Shown: positions 42,301-51,445, numbered from the stretch's first letter. The stretch: 64,000 nucleotides of DNA from Pseudomonas sp. F(2018) (GCF_005508865.1 NZ_SCOM01000002.1:248001-312000), one strand, 5' to 3'. Made by a program: numbers and translations. Notes: generated by a model not told the origin, from the letters alone.

Positions 42301-44253
42301 ATGGCCATCCCCTTGCGCAAGTCGTCTCTTTGTCTCGCTCCCGCCAAGGCGGGCTTTGCCCTCGCCGGGCTCATTCCGCTGCTGCTGGCAGTGCCGGCCA
42401 GTGCCGTCGAGTTCAGCTTCGCCGATGGCGAGGTGACCGGCTCGCTGGACACCACTCTGTCCTACGGTCAGTTGTACCGGGTACAGGGGCAGGACAAGAC
42501 CAACGACGACACCAATGGCAACGACGGTAACCGCAACTTCGACACCGGCCTGGTTTCCGAGGTGTTCAAGGTTACCTCCGACTTGGAGGCCAATTACCAG
42601 AACTACGGCATGTTCGTGCGCGGCACCGCCTTCTATGACACCCAGATCATGGACAAGCGCAACGACAACGACGATTTCCGCCCGAGCCAGAGCTACCCGA
42701 ACAACGACCATTTCACCGACGAGACCCGCAGCAGCGCTGGCAACAGCGCCGAGATCCTCGACGCCTACGTCTATGGCAACTGGGACGTGGGCAGCATGCC
42801 GCTGACCGTGAAGGTCGGCCGCCAGGTGTTCAACTGGGGCGAGGGCGTCTTCTATCGTGGCGGCATCAATACCACCAACCCGATCGATGCCGCCAAGTTC
42901 CGCCTGCCGGGCTCCGAGCTGAAGGAAGTGCTGGTGCCGGTGGAGGCCTTCAACTTCAACATCGGCCTGACCGACAATCTGTCCCTGGAAAGCTTCTACC
43001 AGTGGAACTGGAAGGAGTCGGCCATCGATCCGGCTGGTACCTTCTTCTCCGAGACCGATCTGTTCGCCGACGGCGGCAATACGGCCTACACGCTGAATGA
43101 CTCCTTCGCCAATCCATTGCTTGCAGGGGCCTACAACGGCTTGGTGGCGGCCAATCAGCTGAGTGGTACGGACTATTACGATCCGACGACGGGCACCATC
43201 AAAGTCGCCAGTATAAAAAGCGACCTCAACGCCAAGAATGATGGACAGTACGGGTTTGCGTTGCGCTATATGGCTGAAGAGTTGAACTCTACGGAGTTCG
43301 GCCTCTACTACGTGAACTATCACGCCAAGGAACCGCAGATCTACGCCGACGTTAACGACTCCTATGCAGGCTTCAATCCCAACGTGCTGTGTAACACCAC
43401 CGGCGGTACCTCCTGTGCAAACCTGCAGCTGGGCGCCGCGCTGGGTGTGCCCGGCGCCGCGCAAGCCCTGGCGGCAGCTGGTGGCCTTGGAGCAATCGAT
43501 ATCGCCAATCAGGTCGGGGCTCGCCGCGAGTACGTCGAAAACATTCGCATGTATGGGCTGAGCTTCAATACCAACATCGGTGAGGCATCGGTTTTCGGTG
43601 AGGTGGCTTATCGGCCCAACCTTCCGGTCGGCATCAGCGCCACCAACGACCTGCTGGGCGACCTGCTGGGGCAAGCGCTGCAGTTGGGTGGTGGCGGGCA
43701 GGCCGCTATCGCTGGCCGCGATGTCGCAATGAGTGGCCAGATTCACAACTACGAGCGCATCGAGGCGTTCAACCTGTCCCTCGGCACTATCTACAACTTC
43801 GGCCCGGCGATCAGCTTCGACTCGTTGATGGGCGTGGCCGAGATCGCCTCCGAGCACGCTCGCGCCAGCAGCCTGAGCTACACCGCCTACGACGGCAGCA
43901 AGCGTGGCTTCGCCGGTCGCCCGAACGGCGCCTACGTGTCCGACTACGACGACGAGGATCAGATCAGCCGTGACGCCTACGGTTATACCCTGGCCCTGTC
44001 CGGTACCTGGAACGATGTCTACGCCGGGGTCAACCTGTCGCCCTTCGCCGTGTTCAAGCACAACTTCCAGGGCAACTCGCACCAGACCGGCAACTTCGTC
44101 GAGGGGGCCATGGCCTACTCGGTCGGCCTGCGTGCCAGCTACCTGAACAGCCTGGAAGCCGAGGTGCAGTACACCGAGTACTACGGTGGCGGGCAGAACA
44201 ACAGCGGTCGCGATCGCGACAACCTGGGCGTCAACCTCAAGTATTCCTTCTGA
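42301..44253 (+). CDS. DUF1302 family outer-membrane protein
   Basis: A 650-residue predicted outer-membrane beta barrel. The signal peptide ends about residue 35 (LLLAVPASA). The strand-rich body contains DUF1302 features such as VKVGRQVFNWGEGVFYRGGIN, and the last residues LGVNLKYSF end in Phe as outer-membrane barrels do. ATG 42301 has GGAG 6 bases upstream and is preferred to the ATG at 42289. DUF1302 and DUF1329 genes almost always occur side by side; mutant surveys in P. putida, as I recall, link such a pair to use of fatty esters. Transport or handling of a hydrophobic compound at the outer membrane is the most likely role. Confidence 0.85.
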   Translation: MAIPLRKSSLCLAPAKAGFALAGLIPLLLAVPASAVEFSFADGEVTGSLDTTLSYGQLYRVQGQDKTNDDTNGNDGNRNFDTGLVSEVFKVTSDLEANYQNYGMFVRGTAFYDTQIMDKRNDNDDFRPSQSYPNNDHFTDETRSSAGNSAEILDAYVYGNWDVGSMPLTVKVGRQVFNWGEGVFYRGGINTTNPIDAAKFRLPGSELKEVLVPVEAFNFNIGLTDNLSLESFYQWNWKESAIDPAGTFFSETDLFADGGNTAYTLNDSFANPLLAGAYNGLVAANQLSGTDYYDPTTGTIKVASIKSDLNAKNDGQYGFALRYMAEELNSTEFGLYYVNYHAKEPQIYADVNDSYAGFNPNVLCNTTGGTSCANLQLGAALGVPGAAQALAAAGGLGAIDIANQVGARREYVENIRMYGLSFNTNIGEASVFGEVAYRPNLPVGISATNDLLGDLLGQALQLGGGGQAAIAGRDVAMSGQIHNYERIEAFNLSLGTIYNFGPAISFDSLMGVAEIASEHARASSLSYTAYDGSKRGFAGRPNGAYVSDYDDEDQISRDAYGYTLALSGTWNDVYAGVNLSPFAVFKHNFQGNSHQTGNFVEGAMAYSVGLRASYLNSLEAEVQYTEYYGGGQNNSGRDRDNLGVNLKYSF

Positions 44254-44311
44254 AACCGAATCACAGGGCAGGGCGGCCAGACCGCCCGGCTCGCCAGTAC
44301 GGAGAACCACC

Positions 44312-45682
44312 ATGTTGATGAAACACACGCTGATGGGCGCCGCAGTCGCCCTCGCGCTTTCCGCCGGCAGCGCCCTGGCCGCCGTTTCCGCCGCGGACGC
44401 GGCCAAGCTCGGCACCACGCTCACTCCCTTCGGCGCCGAGAAAGCCGGCAATGCCGACGGCAGCATTCCCGAGTGGACCGGCGGCATCACCCAGGTCCCG
44501 GCCGGTTACAAGGGCAGCGGCCAGCACCACGTCGATCCGTTCCCGGACGACAAGCCGCTGTTCACCATCACCAAGGCCAACCTGGACCAGTACAAGGACA
44601 AGCTGAGCGCGGGCCAGATCGCCCTGTTCAACTCCTACCCCGATACCTTCCAGATGCCGGTGTATCAGAGCCGTCGCTCGGGCTCGGCGCCGCAGTGGAT
44701 CTACGACAACAGCATCAAGAACGCCACCACTGCCAAGCTGGTGGAGGGCGGTAACGGTTTCGCCGATGCCTATGGCGGCGTGCCGTTCCCGATCCCGCAG
44801 GACGGCGTCGAGGCGCTGTGGAACCACATCGTGCGCTATCGCGGCACCTACATCACCCGTCGTTCGGTGGAGGCTGCGGTGCAGCGCACCGGCGCCTATT
44901 CGCCGGTGGTGTCCGAGGTCGAGGCGCTGTTCCGCTACTACGATCCTAAGGGCAGCTACGGCGACCTGAACAACATCCTGTTCTACTACCTGAACTTCAC
45001 CAAGAGTCCGGCCCGTCTGGCCGGTGGCGCCGCGCTGGTCCACGAGACCCTCGACCAGGTCAAGGAGCAGCGCCAGGCCTGGGCCTATGCGGCCGGCCAG
45101 CGCCGCGTGCGTCGTGCGCCGAACCTGGCCTATGACACGCCGATCGCCGCCTCCGAAGGCCTGCGCACCGCCGACGACACCGACATGTTCAACGGCTCGC
45201 CGGATCGCTACGACTGGAAGCTGCTGGGCAAGAAGGAGCTGTACATCCCCTACAACAACTACCGCATCGCCGCTGCCGGGGTGAAATATGACGACGTGCT
45301 GAAAGTCGGCCACGTCAATCCGGAGCTGACTCGCAACGAACTGCACCGCGTCTGGGTGGTGGAGGGCACGCTGAAGCCGGGCGCCCGCCATGTATACGGC
45401 AAGCGCACCCTGTTCCTCGACGAGGACAGCTGGCAGGCCGCGGTAGTGGATCAGTACGACACCCGTGGCGAGCTGTGGCGCGTGTCCATCGCCTACCTGA
45501 AGAACTACTACGACCTACCCACCACCTGGTCGGCCATGGAGGCCTTCCACGACCTGCAGAGCCGTCGCTACTACGTGCAGAACCTGGACAGCGAAGAGCC
45601 GACCACCGCCAACTTCAGCAAGGCGATTCCGGCCGAGAGCGAGTTCACTCCGTCGGCCCTGCGTCGTCGCGGTACTCGCTAA
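44312..45682 (+). CDS. DUF1329 family periplasmic protein, copy 1
   Basis: A 456-residue exported protein with a signal peptide cleaved about residue 23 (ALSAGSALA). The DUF1329 body resembles LolB/outer-membrane lipoprotein-sorting folds, with blocks KLGTTLTPFGAEKAGNADGS, YNNYRIAAAGVKYDDVL and LWRVSIAYLKNYYDLPTTW. GGAGA is 6 bases before the ATG. It follows the DUF1302 gene by 58 bases, probably in one transcript, and is followed by two hairpins. A periplasmic carrier between the transporter and the DUF1302 barrel would fit. Confidence 0.87.
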   Translation: MLMKHTLMGAAVALALSAGSALAAVSAADAAKLGTTLTPFGAEKAGNADGSIPEWTGGITQVPAGYKGSGQHHVDPFPDDKPLFTITKANLDQYKDKLSAGQIALFNSYPDTFQMPVYQSRRSGSAPQWIYDNSIKNATTAKLVEGGNGFADAYGGVPFPIPQDGVEALWNHIVRYRGTYITRRSVEAAVQRTGAYSPVVSEVEALFRYYDPKGSYGDLNNILFYYLNFTKSPARLAGGAALVHETLDQVKEQRQAWAYAAGQRRVRRAPNLAYDTPIAASEGLRTADDTDMFNGSPDRYDWKLLGKKELYIPYNNYRIAAAGVKYDDVLKVGHVNPELTRNELHRVWVVEGTLKPGARHVYGKRTLFLDEDSWQAAVVDQYDTRGELWRVSIAYLKNYYDLPTTWSAMEAFHDLQSRRYYVQNLDSEEPTTANFSKAIPAESEFTPSALRRRGTR

Positions 45683-45718
45683 GAGCAACAGCAAGGCGGA
45701 GGCCGGCCTCCGTTGCTC
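45683..45718 (+). repeat. Nested inverted repeat after the first DUF1329 gene
   Basis: GAGCAAC (45683-45689) pairs with GTTGCTC (45712-45718), enclosing the palindrome CGGAGGCCGGCCTCCG (45697-45712). It may form part of the transcript end or protect the upstream mRNA. Confidence 0.6.
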
Positions 45719-45757
45719 CACCAGTTCTACTCCCGCCGCTCGTTCGAGTGGCTTTTG

Positions 45758-45788
45758 CGACCCGGTCTGTGACCGGGTCGACATTTTT
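45758..45788 (+). terminator. Intrinsic terminator between the two DUF1329 genes
   Basis: CGACCCGGTC (45758-45767), loop TGT, GACCGGGTCG (45771-45780), then ACATTTTT. A 10-bp perfect stem with a T run, so the second DUF1329 gene probably has its own promoter or is reached by read-through. Confidence 0.82.
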
Positions 45789-45794
45789 CTGTCT

Positions 45795-45823
45795 GACCTC
45801 TCGGCCTGTTTCGGACCTCTCGG
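45795..45823 (+). promoter_or_regulatory. Direct repeat in the spacer before the second DUF1329 gene
   Basis: GACCTCTCGG occurs twice (45795-45804 and 45814-45823) with a 19-base period. It could be a tandem activator site. The rest of the roughly 260 bases up to the start codon shows only a small dyad GGCCAG/CTGGCC (46041-46058) and no supported gene. Confidence 0.35.
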
Positions 45824-46080
45824 TCGTTGCCTCCGTGCGTGCGCTGCTGCGCGCTTTTGCCTGGATGTATCTGCTTAAACTGCCGCGCGATCGCGCTGGC
45901 ATCCGGCCATCTCGATCATCGGTCATCACCCGCAATGCGCTGAATCGCTCGCGCCGGCAGTCCGCGCGCCAGGCATTGCTGCAGGCCTTCCGGAAAGGAT
46001 GCGGGCTTCCGGCAACACCCTGGTGGTGGTGCTTACAGCTGGCCAGCCATGCCTGGCCTGAACGAGTGGAGCAAACAAGA

Positions 46081-47442
46081 ATGTTGAAAGGATTGTTCGC
46101 GACCGGGCTGCTGCTGTGCCTGTCGAATGCCGCCCTGGCGGCGGTGAGTGCCGACGAGGCAGCCAAGCTGGGCGCCAGCCTGACCCCGCTGGGTGGCGAC
46201 AAGGCGGCCAATGCGGCCGGCACCATTCCCGCCTGGAGCGGCGGTATCACTCAGGCCCCGGCGGGTTACGCCGGCCCCGGCCACCATCATGTCGACCCGT
46301 TCCCGCAAGACAAGCCGCTGTTCACCATCAGCAAGGCCAACCTGGAGCAGTACAAGGACAACCTCACGCCGGGCCAGCTGGCCCTGTTCAAGTCCTATCC
46401 GGACAGCTTCCAGATGCCGGTCTACCAGACCCGGCGCAGTGCTTCCGCGCCGCAGTGGGTATACGACAACACCCGGCGCAACGCGGAGAAGGCGCGCCTG
46501 CTGGAAGGTGGCAACGGTTTCGCCGAGGCCTTCGGCGGCATTCCCTTCCCGATTCCGCAGAACGGTGTCGAGGCCCTGTGGAACCATGTCGCCCGCTATC
46601 GCGGTACCTATGCGGTGCGCCAGTCCTCGGATGCCAGCGTGCAGCGCAATGGCAGCTATGCCCTGGTCACTACGCACCAGGAGGCGCTGTTCAACTATTA
46701 CCAGCAGGGCGGTTCGGCCGAGCAGCTGGACAACATGCTGTTCTATTACATGGCCGTGACCAAGGCGCCGGCCCGTCTGGCCGGCGGCGCGCTGCTGGTG
46801 CACGAGACGCTGGACCAGGTGGAGCAGGCCCGCCAGGCCTGGGGTTACGCCGCCGGTCAGCGCCGCGTGCGCCGCGCACCCAACGTCGCCTACGACACGC
46901 CGCTGACCACCGCCGACAACCTGATGACCGCCGACGACAAGGACATGTTCAACGGCGCGCCGGATCGCTACGAGTGGAAGCTGCTGGGCAAGCGGGAGAT
47001 CTACATCCCCTATAACAACTACCGGATCTCCAGCCCGGACGTCAGCTATGACCAGCTGATCAAGCCCGGCCACCTCGACCCGCAGTTCACCCGTCACGAG
47101 CTGCATCGGGTGTGGGTGGTGGAGGGCACGCTCAAGCCCGGCGCCCGGCATATCTACGCCAAGCGCACCCTGTACCTCGACGAGGACAGCTGGCAGGTGG
47201 CGGTGGCCGATCAGTACGACAGCCGTGGCGAGCTGTGGCGGGTCTCCATCGCCTACCTGAAAAACTACTACGAGCTGCCCACCACCTGGTCGGCGCTGGA
47301 TGTGTTCCACGACCTGCAGTCCGGGCGCTACTACGTGCAAAACCTCGACAACGAGGAGCAGGGCACCAGCGACTTCAGCCAGCCGTTGCCCGAGTCCAAT
47401 CACTTCTCGGTGGCGACCCTGCGCCGAGTCGGGACGCGTTGA
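46081..47442 (+). CDS. DUF1329 family periplasmic protein, copy 2
   Basis: A 453-residue paralogue of the preceding gene, about three quarters identical by eye along its whole length. Signal peptide about 1-20 (LLLCLSNAALA). The same blocks occur with small changes: KLGASLTPLGGDKAANAAGT, YNNYRISSPDVSYDQLI and LWRVSIAYLKNYYELPTTW. The first copy is followed by its own terminator, so the copies may be expressed separately. A strong terminator ends this gene. The duplication may allow two ligands or a dimer of unlike subunits; this is inference. Confidence 0.87.
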   Translation: MLKGLFATGLLLCLSNAALAAVSADEAAKLGASLTPLGGDKAANAAGTIPAWSGGITQAPAGYAGPGHHHVDPFPQDKPLFTISKANLEQYKDNLTPGQLALFKSYPDSFQMPVYQTRRSASAPQWVYDNTRRNAEKARLLEGGNGFAEAFGGIPFPIPQNGVEALWNHVARYRGTYAVRQSSDASVQRNGSYALVTTHQEALFNYYQQGGSAEQLDNMLFYYMAVTKAPARLAGGALLVHETLDQVEQARQAWGYAAGQRRVRRAPNVAYDTPLTTADNLMTADDKDMFNGAPDRYEWKLLGKREIYIPYNNYRISSPDVSYDQLIKPGHLDPQFTRHELHRVWVVEGTLKPGARHIYAKRTLYLDEDSWQVAVADQYDSRGELWRVSIAYLKNYYELPTTWSALDVFHDLQSGRYYVQNLDNEEQGTSDFSQPLPESNHFSVATLRRVGTR

Positions 47443-47462
47443 GTTACCAGAGACGTGAAGGC

Positions 47463-47492
47463 AAAAGGCCGCTAGAGTGCTAGCGGCCTTTT
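47463..47492 (+). terminator. Terminator after the second DUF1329 gene
   Basis: AAAAGGCCGCTAG (47463-47475), loop AGTG, CTAGCGGCCTTTT (47480-47492). Perfect stem with A and T runs. Confidence 0.92.
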
Positions 47493-47547
47493 ACTATGTG
47501 GCGATTCTCGGTGATTCGGCGCTTAACAAAACATAACGTCACGCCGA

Positions 47548-47575
47548 TTGTCAGGTTTTTCCAAAGCCGTATAGC
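47548..47575 (+). promoter_or_regulatory. Candidate promoter of the YCF48-MMPL unit
   Basis: TTGTCA (47548-47553), a 16-base spacer and TATAGC (47570-47575), 58 bases before the start codon. It follows a terminator, which agrees with a separate transcript. Confidence 0.5.
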
Positions 47576-47632
47576 ATGAGCCCGCCTGATAAAAGGCAAT
47601 GAACCCACCTATAAGAATAAAGGGGGAAATAT

Positions 47633-48712
47633 ATGCGTGAGCCCGTCGTGCGGCGCACCCGCTCCGGTTGCCTGACTTCCGTCCAGGCCCCGGCCCGTCA
47701 TCACTCGCCGCTGGCGAAAGCGCTGTCGCTGCTCAGCGTATGTTCCGTCCTGGCATTCGCCGCGCCCCTGCCTCTGCAGGCCGCGGACGCAGCTGCCGTC
47801 CTCTCCATCGAATCGCCCCAGGCCGTGACCAGCCTGCTGCTCGACGTGACTCACGCCGGCAAGCGCCTGGTCGCCGTTGGCGATCGTGGCCACATCCTGT
47901 TTTCCGAAGACGCCGGGCGCAACTGGGTCCAGGCTCGTGTGCCGAGCCGCCAGCTGCTGACCGCGGTGTACTTCGCCGACGACAAGCATGGCTGGGCCGT
48001 CGGCCATGATGCACAGATCCTCGCCACCGACGACGGCGGCGCCAACTGGGATCTGCAGTTCGAAGACCTGCAGCGCGAAGCGCCGCTGCTGGACGTCTGG
48101 TTCCGCGACGCCAGCACCGGCTATGCCGTGGGCGCCTATGGCGCGCTGCTGGAAACCACCGACGGCGGCAAGACCTGGAACGACGTCAGCGACCGCATGG
48201 ACAACGAGGACGGCTATCACCTCAATGGCATCACCGCCGTGAAGGATGCCGGCCTGTTTGCCGTGGGCGAGGCGGGCAGCATGTTCCGCTCCGCCGACTG
48301 GGGCCAGACCTGGGAGAAGGTCAAGGGGCCGTATGAAGGCACCCTGTTCGGCGCCATCGGCACCGCCAGCGCCAACACCGTTCTGGCCTATGGCCTGCGC
48401 GGCAACCTGTTCCGCTCCACCGATTTCGGCGCCACCTGGCAGCAGGTCAAGCTGCTCTCCGATAGCGGCCCGCTGGAGTTCGGCCTGGCCAACGCCAGCC
48501 TGCTCAAGGACGGCACCGTGGTCATCGTCGGCCATGGCGGCAGCGTTCTGACAAGCAAGGACTCCGGGCGCACCTTCACCGTGGTCAATCGTCCGGACCG
48601 GGCCTCCCTGGCCGGTGCCACCGACGACGCGGCCGGCAACCTGGTCCTGGTGGGGCAGGGCGGCGTGCAGATCGCTTCTCCGACTGGCGCCGAGCCAGGC
48701 CAAAAACAATAA
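47633..48712 (+). CDS. YCF48/BNR-repeat periplasmic protein
   Basis: A 359-residue exported beta-propeller protein of the photosynthesis-assembly (YCF48/Hcf136) family. A basic stretch of 27 residues precedes the signal sequence (KALSLLSVCSVLAFAAPLPLQA, about 30-51). Repeats of the form G-x-I-x-x-S-x-D-x-G-x-x-W follow: GHILFSEDAGRNW, AQILATDDGGANW, ALLETTDGGKTW, SMFRSADWGQTW, NLFRSTDFGATW, SVLTSKDSGRTF. AGGGGG lies 6 bases before the ATG. In non-photosynthetic bacteria such genes often stand beside an MMPL transporter gene, as here (18 bases apart), so it is probably a periplasmic partner of that transporter. Confidence 0.88.
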   Translation: MREPVVRRTRSGCLTSVQAPARHHSPLAKALSLLSVCSVLAFAAPLPLQAADAAAVLSIESPQAVTSLLLDVTHAGKRLVAVGDRGHILFSEDAGRNWVQARVPSRQLLTAVYFADDKHGWAVGHDAQILATDDGGANWDLQFEDLQREAPLLDVWFRDASTGYAVGAYGALLETTDGGKTWNDVSDRMDNEDGYHLNGITAVKDAGLFAVGEAGSMFRSADWGQTWEKVKGPYEGTLFGAIGTASANTVLAYGLRGNLFRSTDFGATWQQVKLLSDSGPLEFGLANASLLKDGTVVIVGHGGSVLTSKDSGRTFTVVNRPDRASLAGATDDAAGNLVLVGQGGVQIASPTGAEPGQKQ

Positions 48713-48730
48713 TCCGGGGCGAATGAGCAT

Positions 48731-51118
48731 ATGAGTTCCATGAGTAGCCATCACCAGGACAAGGCGACCTTCCTCGAGCGCCTGATCTTCAACAACCGGC
48801 CAATCGTGATCGCGCTGTGCACGGTGATCACCATGCTGCTGCTGTGGCAGGCCTCGCACATCCGGCCTTCGACCAGCTTCGAGAAGATGATCCCGCTGGA
48901 GCACCCCTTCATCGAGAAGATGCTCGAGCACCGCAACGATCTGGCCAACCTGGGCAACACCGTGCGCATCTCCGTGGAGGCGAAGGATGGCGACATCTTC
49001 TCCAAGGAATACATGGAGACCCTGCGCCAGATCCACGACGAGGTGTTCTACATCCCCGGCGTCGACCGTTCCGGTCTGAAGTCGCTGTGGAGCCCGAGCG
49101 TGCGCTGGACCGAAGTGACCGAAGAGGGCTTCGACGGCGGCGAAGTGATCCCGCAGACCTACGACGGCTCTGCGCAGAGCCTCGGCGAGCTGCGCAGCAA
49201 CGTGCTGAAGTCCGGTCAGGTCGGCCGCCTGGTGGCCAACAACTTCAAGTCCAGCATCGTCGATGTGCCGCTGCTCGAGCAGTACCCGGACCCGAAGGAT
49301 CAGAGCAAGCTGCTCAAGCTGGACTATCGCCAGTTCTCCCACGAGCTGGAGGAGAAGATCCGCGACAAGTACCAGGCGCAGAACCCCAATGTGCAGGTGC
49401 ACATCGTCGGCTTCGCCAAGAAGGTCGGTGACCTGATCGATGGCCTGATCATGGTGGTGGCCTTCTTCGGCATCGCCCTGGTCATCACTCTGGTGCTGCT
49501 GTACTGGTTCAGCTGGTGCATCCGCTCGACCATCTCGGTGGTCTCCACCACCCTGATCGCGGTGGTCTGGCAGCTGGGCCTGATGAACCTGGCCGGCTTC
49601 GGCCTCGACCCGTACTCGATGCTAGTGCCGTTCCTGATCTTCGCCATCGGCATCTCCCACGGGGTGCAGAAGATCAACGGTATCGCCCTGCAGTCGAGCG
49701 ATGCCGACAACGCCCTGACCGCTGCGCGCCGTACCTTCCGCCAGCTGTTCCTGCCGGGCATGATCGCCATCCTGGTGGACGCCGTCGGCTTCATCACCCT
49801 GCTGATCATCGACATCGGCGTGATCCGCGAGCTGGCCATTGGCGCCTCCATCGGCGTCGGCGTGATCGTGTTCACCAACCTGATCCTGCTGCCGGTGGCG
49901 ATTTCCTACATCGGTATCAGCAAGAAGGCCGTCGAGCGCAGCAAGCGCGAGGCCAACTGCGATCAGCCGTTCTGGCGCCTGCTGTCCAACTTCGCCCATC
50001 CTGTAGTGGCGCCGATCTCGGTGGTCATCGCCCTGTCCGCCGGCGTGGCCTCCTTCTGGTACCAGAAGGCCCACCTGCAGATCGGTGACCTCGACCAGGG
50101 TGCGCCGGAGCTGCGTCCGGACTCGCGCTACAACAAGGACAACGACTTCATCATCAGCAACTACTCGACCAGTTCCGACGTGCTGGTGGTGATGGTCAAA
50201 ACGCCGAACGAAGGTTGCTCCACGCACCAGACCCTGGCGCCTATCGACCAGCTGATGTGGCAGCTGGAGAACACCGAGGGCGTGCAGTCGGCCATCTCCA
50301 TGGTCAGCGTGTCCAAGCAGGTGATCAAGGGCATGAACGAGGGCAGTCTCAAGTGGGAGACCCTGTCGCGCAACCCGGACATCCTCAACAACTCCATCGC
50401 CCGTGCGGACGGTCTGTACAACGCCGACTGCTCGCTGGCGCCGGTACTGGTGTTCCTCAACGACCACAAGGCGGCGACCCTCAAGCGCGCCGTGGGCGTG
50501 GTGGAAGAGTTCGCCAAGGAGAACAACAAGGACGATCTGCAGTTCATCCTCGCCGCCGGTAACGCCGGTATCGAGGCGGCCACCAACGAGGTGATCGCCA
50601 CCTCCGAGCTGAAGATCCTGGTGCTGGTGTACATCTGCGTGGCGGTGATGTGTCTGATCACCTTCCGCTCCTTCGGCGCCATGCTGTGCATCATCCTGCC
50701 GCTGATCCTCACCTCCATTCTGGGTAACGCCCTGATGGCCTGGCTGGGTATCGGTGTGAAGGTGGCGACCCTGCCGGTGATCGCGCTGGGCGTGGGTATC
50801 GGTGTCGACTATGGCATCTATATCTACAGTCGCCTGGAAAGCTTCCTGCGTGCCGGTATGCCGCTGCAAGAGGCCTATTACCAGACCCTGCGCTCTACCG
50901 GTAAGGCCGTACTGTTCACCGGTCTGTGCCTGGCCATCGGTGTGGTCACCTGGATCTTCTCGGCGATCAAGTTCCAGGCCGACATGGGTCTGATGCTGAC
51001 CTTCATGCTGCTGTGGAACATGTTCGGTGCTCTGTGGCTGCTGCCAGCCCTGGCGCGCTTCCTGATCAAGCCGGAGAAACTGGCCGGCAAGAAAGGCGGC
51101 TCGCTGTTCGCACACTGA
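48731..51118 (+). CDS. MMPL/RND superfamily transporter
   Basis: A 795-residue RND protein of the MMPL or HAE2-like class, which exports lipids or hydrophobic compounds. A first helix near residues 24-41 (PIVIALCTVITMLLLWQA) and a periplasmic loop precede a block of five helices at about 235-400, including an SSD-like stretch (AIGISHGVQKINGIALQ). A second loop and helices at about 625-770 follow (VALGVGIGVDYGIYIYSRLE). The motif G-V-G-I-G-V-D-Y is typical of the family. It shares a transcript with the YCF48 gene and ends at a terminator. Together with DUF1302 and DUF1329 it forms an envelope-spanning set. Confidence 0.9.
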   Translation: MSSMSSHHQDKATFLERLIFNNRPIVIALCTVITMLLLWQASHIRPSTSFEKMIPLEHPFIEKMLEHRNDLANLGNTVRISVEAKDGDIFSKEYMETLRQIHDEVFYIPGVDRSGLKSLWSPSVRWTEVTEEGFDGGEVIPQTYDGSAQSLGELRSNVLKSGQVGRLVANNFKSSIVDVPLLEQYPDPKDQSKLLKLDYRQFSHELEEKIRDKYQAQNPNVQVHIVGFAKKVGDLIDGLIMVVAFFGIALVITLVLLYWFSWCIRSTISVVSTTLIAVVWQLGLMNLAGFGLDPYSMLVPFLIFAIGISHGVQKINGIALQSSDADNALTAARRTFRQLFLPGMIAILVDAVGFITLLIIDIGVIRELAIGASIGVGVIVFTNLILLPVAISYIGISKKAVERSKREANCDQPFWRLLSNFAHPVVAPISVVIALSAGVASFWYQKAHLQIGDLDQGAPELRPDSRYNKDNDFIISNYSTSSDVLVVMVKTPNEGCSTHQTLAPIDQLMWQLENTEGVQSAISMVSVSKQVIKGMNEGSLKWETLSRNPDILNNSIARADGLYNADCSLAPVLVFLNDHKAATLKRAVGVVEEFAKENNKDDLQFILAAGNAGIEAATNEVIATSELKILVLVYICVAVMCLITFRSFGAMLCIILPLILTSILGNALMAWLGIGVKVATLPVIALGVGIGVDYGIYIYSRLESFLRAGMPLQEAYYQTLRSTGKAVLFTGLCLAIGVVTWIFSAIKFQADMGLMLTFMLLWNMFGALWLLPALARFLIKPEKLAGKKGGSLFAH

Positions 51119-51133
51119 TCTGACGCAGTACTG

Positions 51134-51161
51134 AAAAGGGCTCCCTCGGGAGCCCTTTTTT
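51134..51161 (+). terminator. Terminator after the MMPL gene
   Basis: AAAAGGGCTCC (51134-51144), loop CTCG, GGAGCCCTTTTTT (51149-51161). Strong stem and T run. Confidence 0.93.
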
Positions 51162-51249
51162 ATTGCCTGCTGTTTGTTCCTGGTCAGCTGCCGCGTCCGG
51201 TTAGCGGTGGCGGCTATCCCGGTCACCATTGGCTCAAGCAGGACCGCGG

Positions 51250-51445
51250 TTGGGGCGGGCGTGGCGCTCGAAGGCGCAGCAGTGCGGCTGACTGAAGGAT
51301 CATCTCGGGGCTGTCCTGATGGTGCCCGAGGTGTTGTTGGAGTTGCTGCAGGCGGAGGGCAGGCAGCTGTGCGGCGGGCGACAGAGGCCATGCTGCGGAT
51401 GAAGACGCTGGATATCTTCGAACTACAGCAGGCCTTCGCGGGGCA
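51250..51445 (+). pseudogene. Decayed VOC-fold (PhnB/3-demethylubiquinone methyltransferase-like) gene remnant
   Basis: Between the MMPL terminator and the ETF-QO terminator no intact gene exists, but pieces of one family can be read in different frames. The series corresponds to Q-C-G-W-L-K-D-R-F-G-L-S-W-Q-M-V-P of PhnB-like VOC proteins, with the Trp codon now TGA (cggctgactgaaggat), small deletions, and then VPEVLLELLQAEG in one frame. ATEAMLRMKTLDIFELQQAF in another frame matches the family end (A-M-L-Q-M-K-K-I-D-I). The N-terminal half is missing. It is clearly non-functional. The family call rests on recalled consensus, so a search is needed to fix its borders. Confidence 0.65.

Noticed and set aside
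45475..46080. Upstream extension of the second DUF1329 frame
   Set aside because: It overlaps the end of the first copy in another frame and crosses a terminator; the signal peptide begins at ATG 46081.
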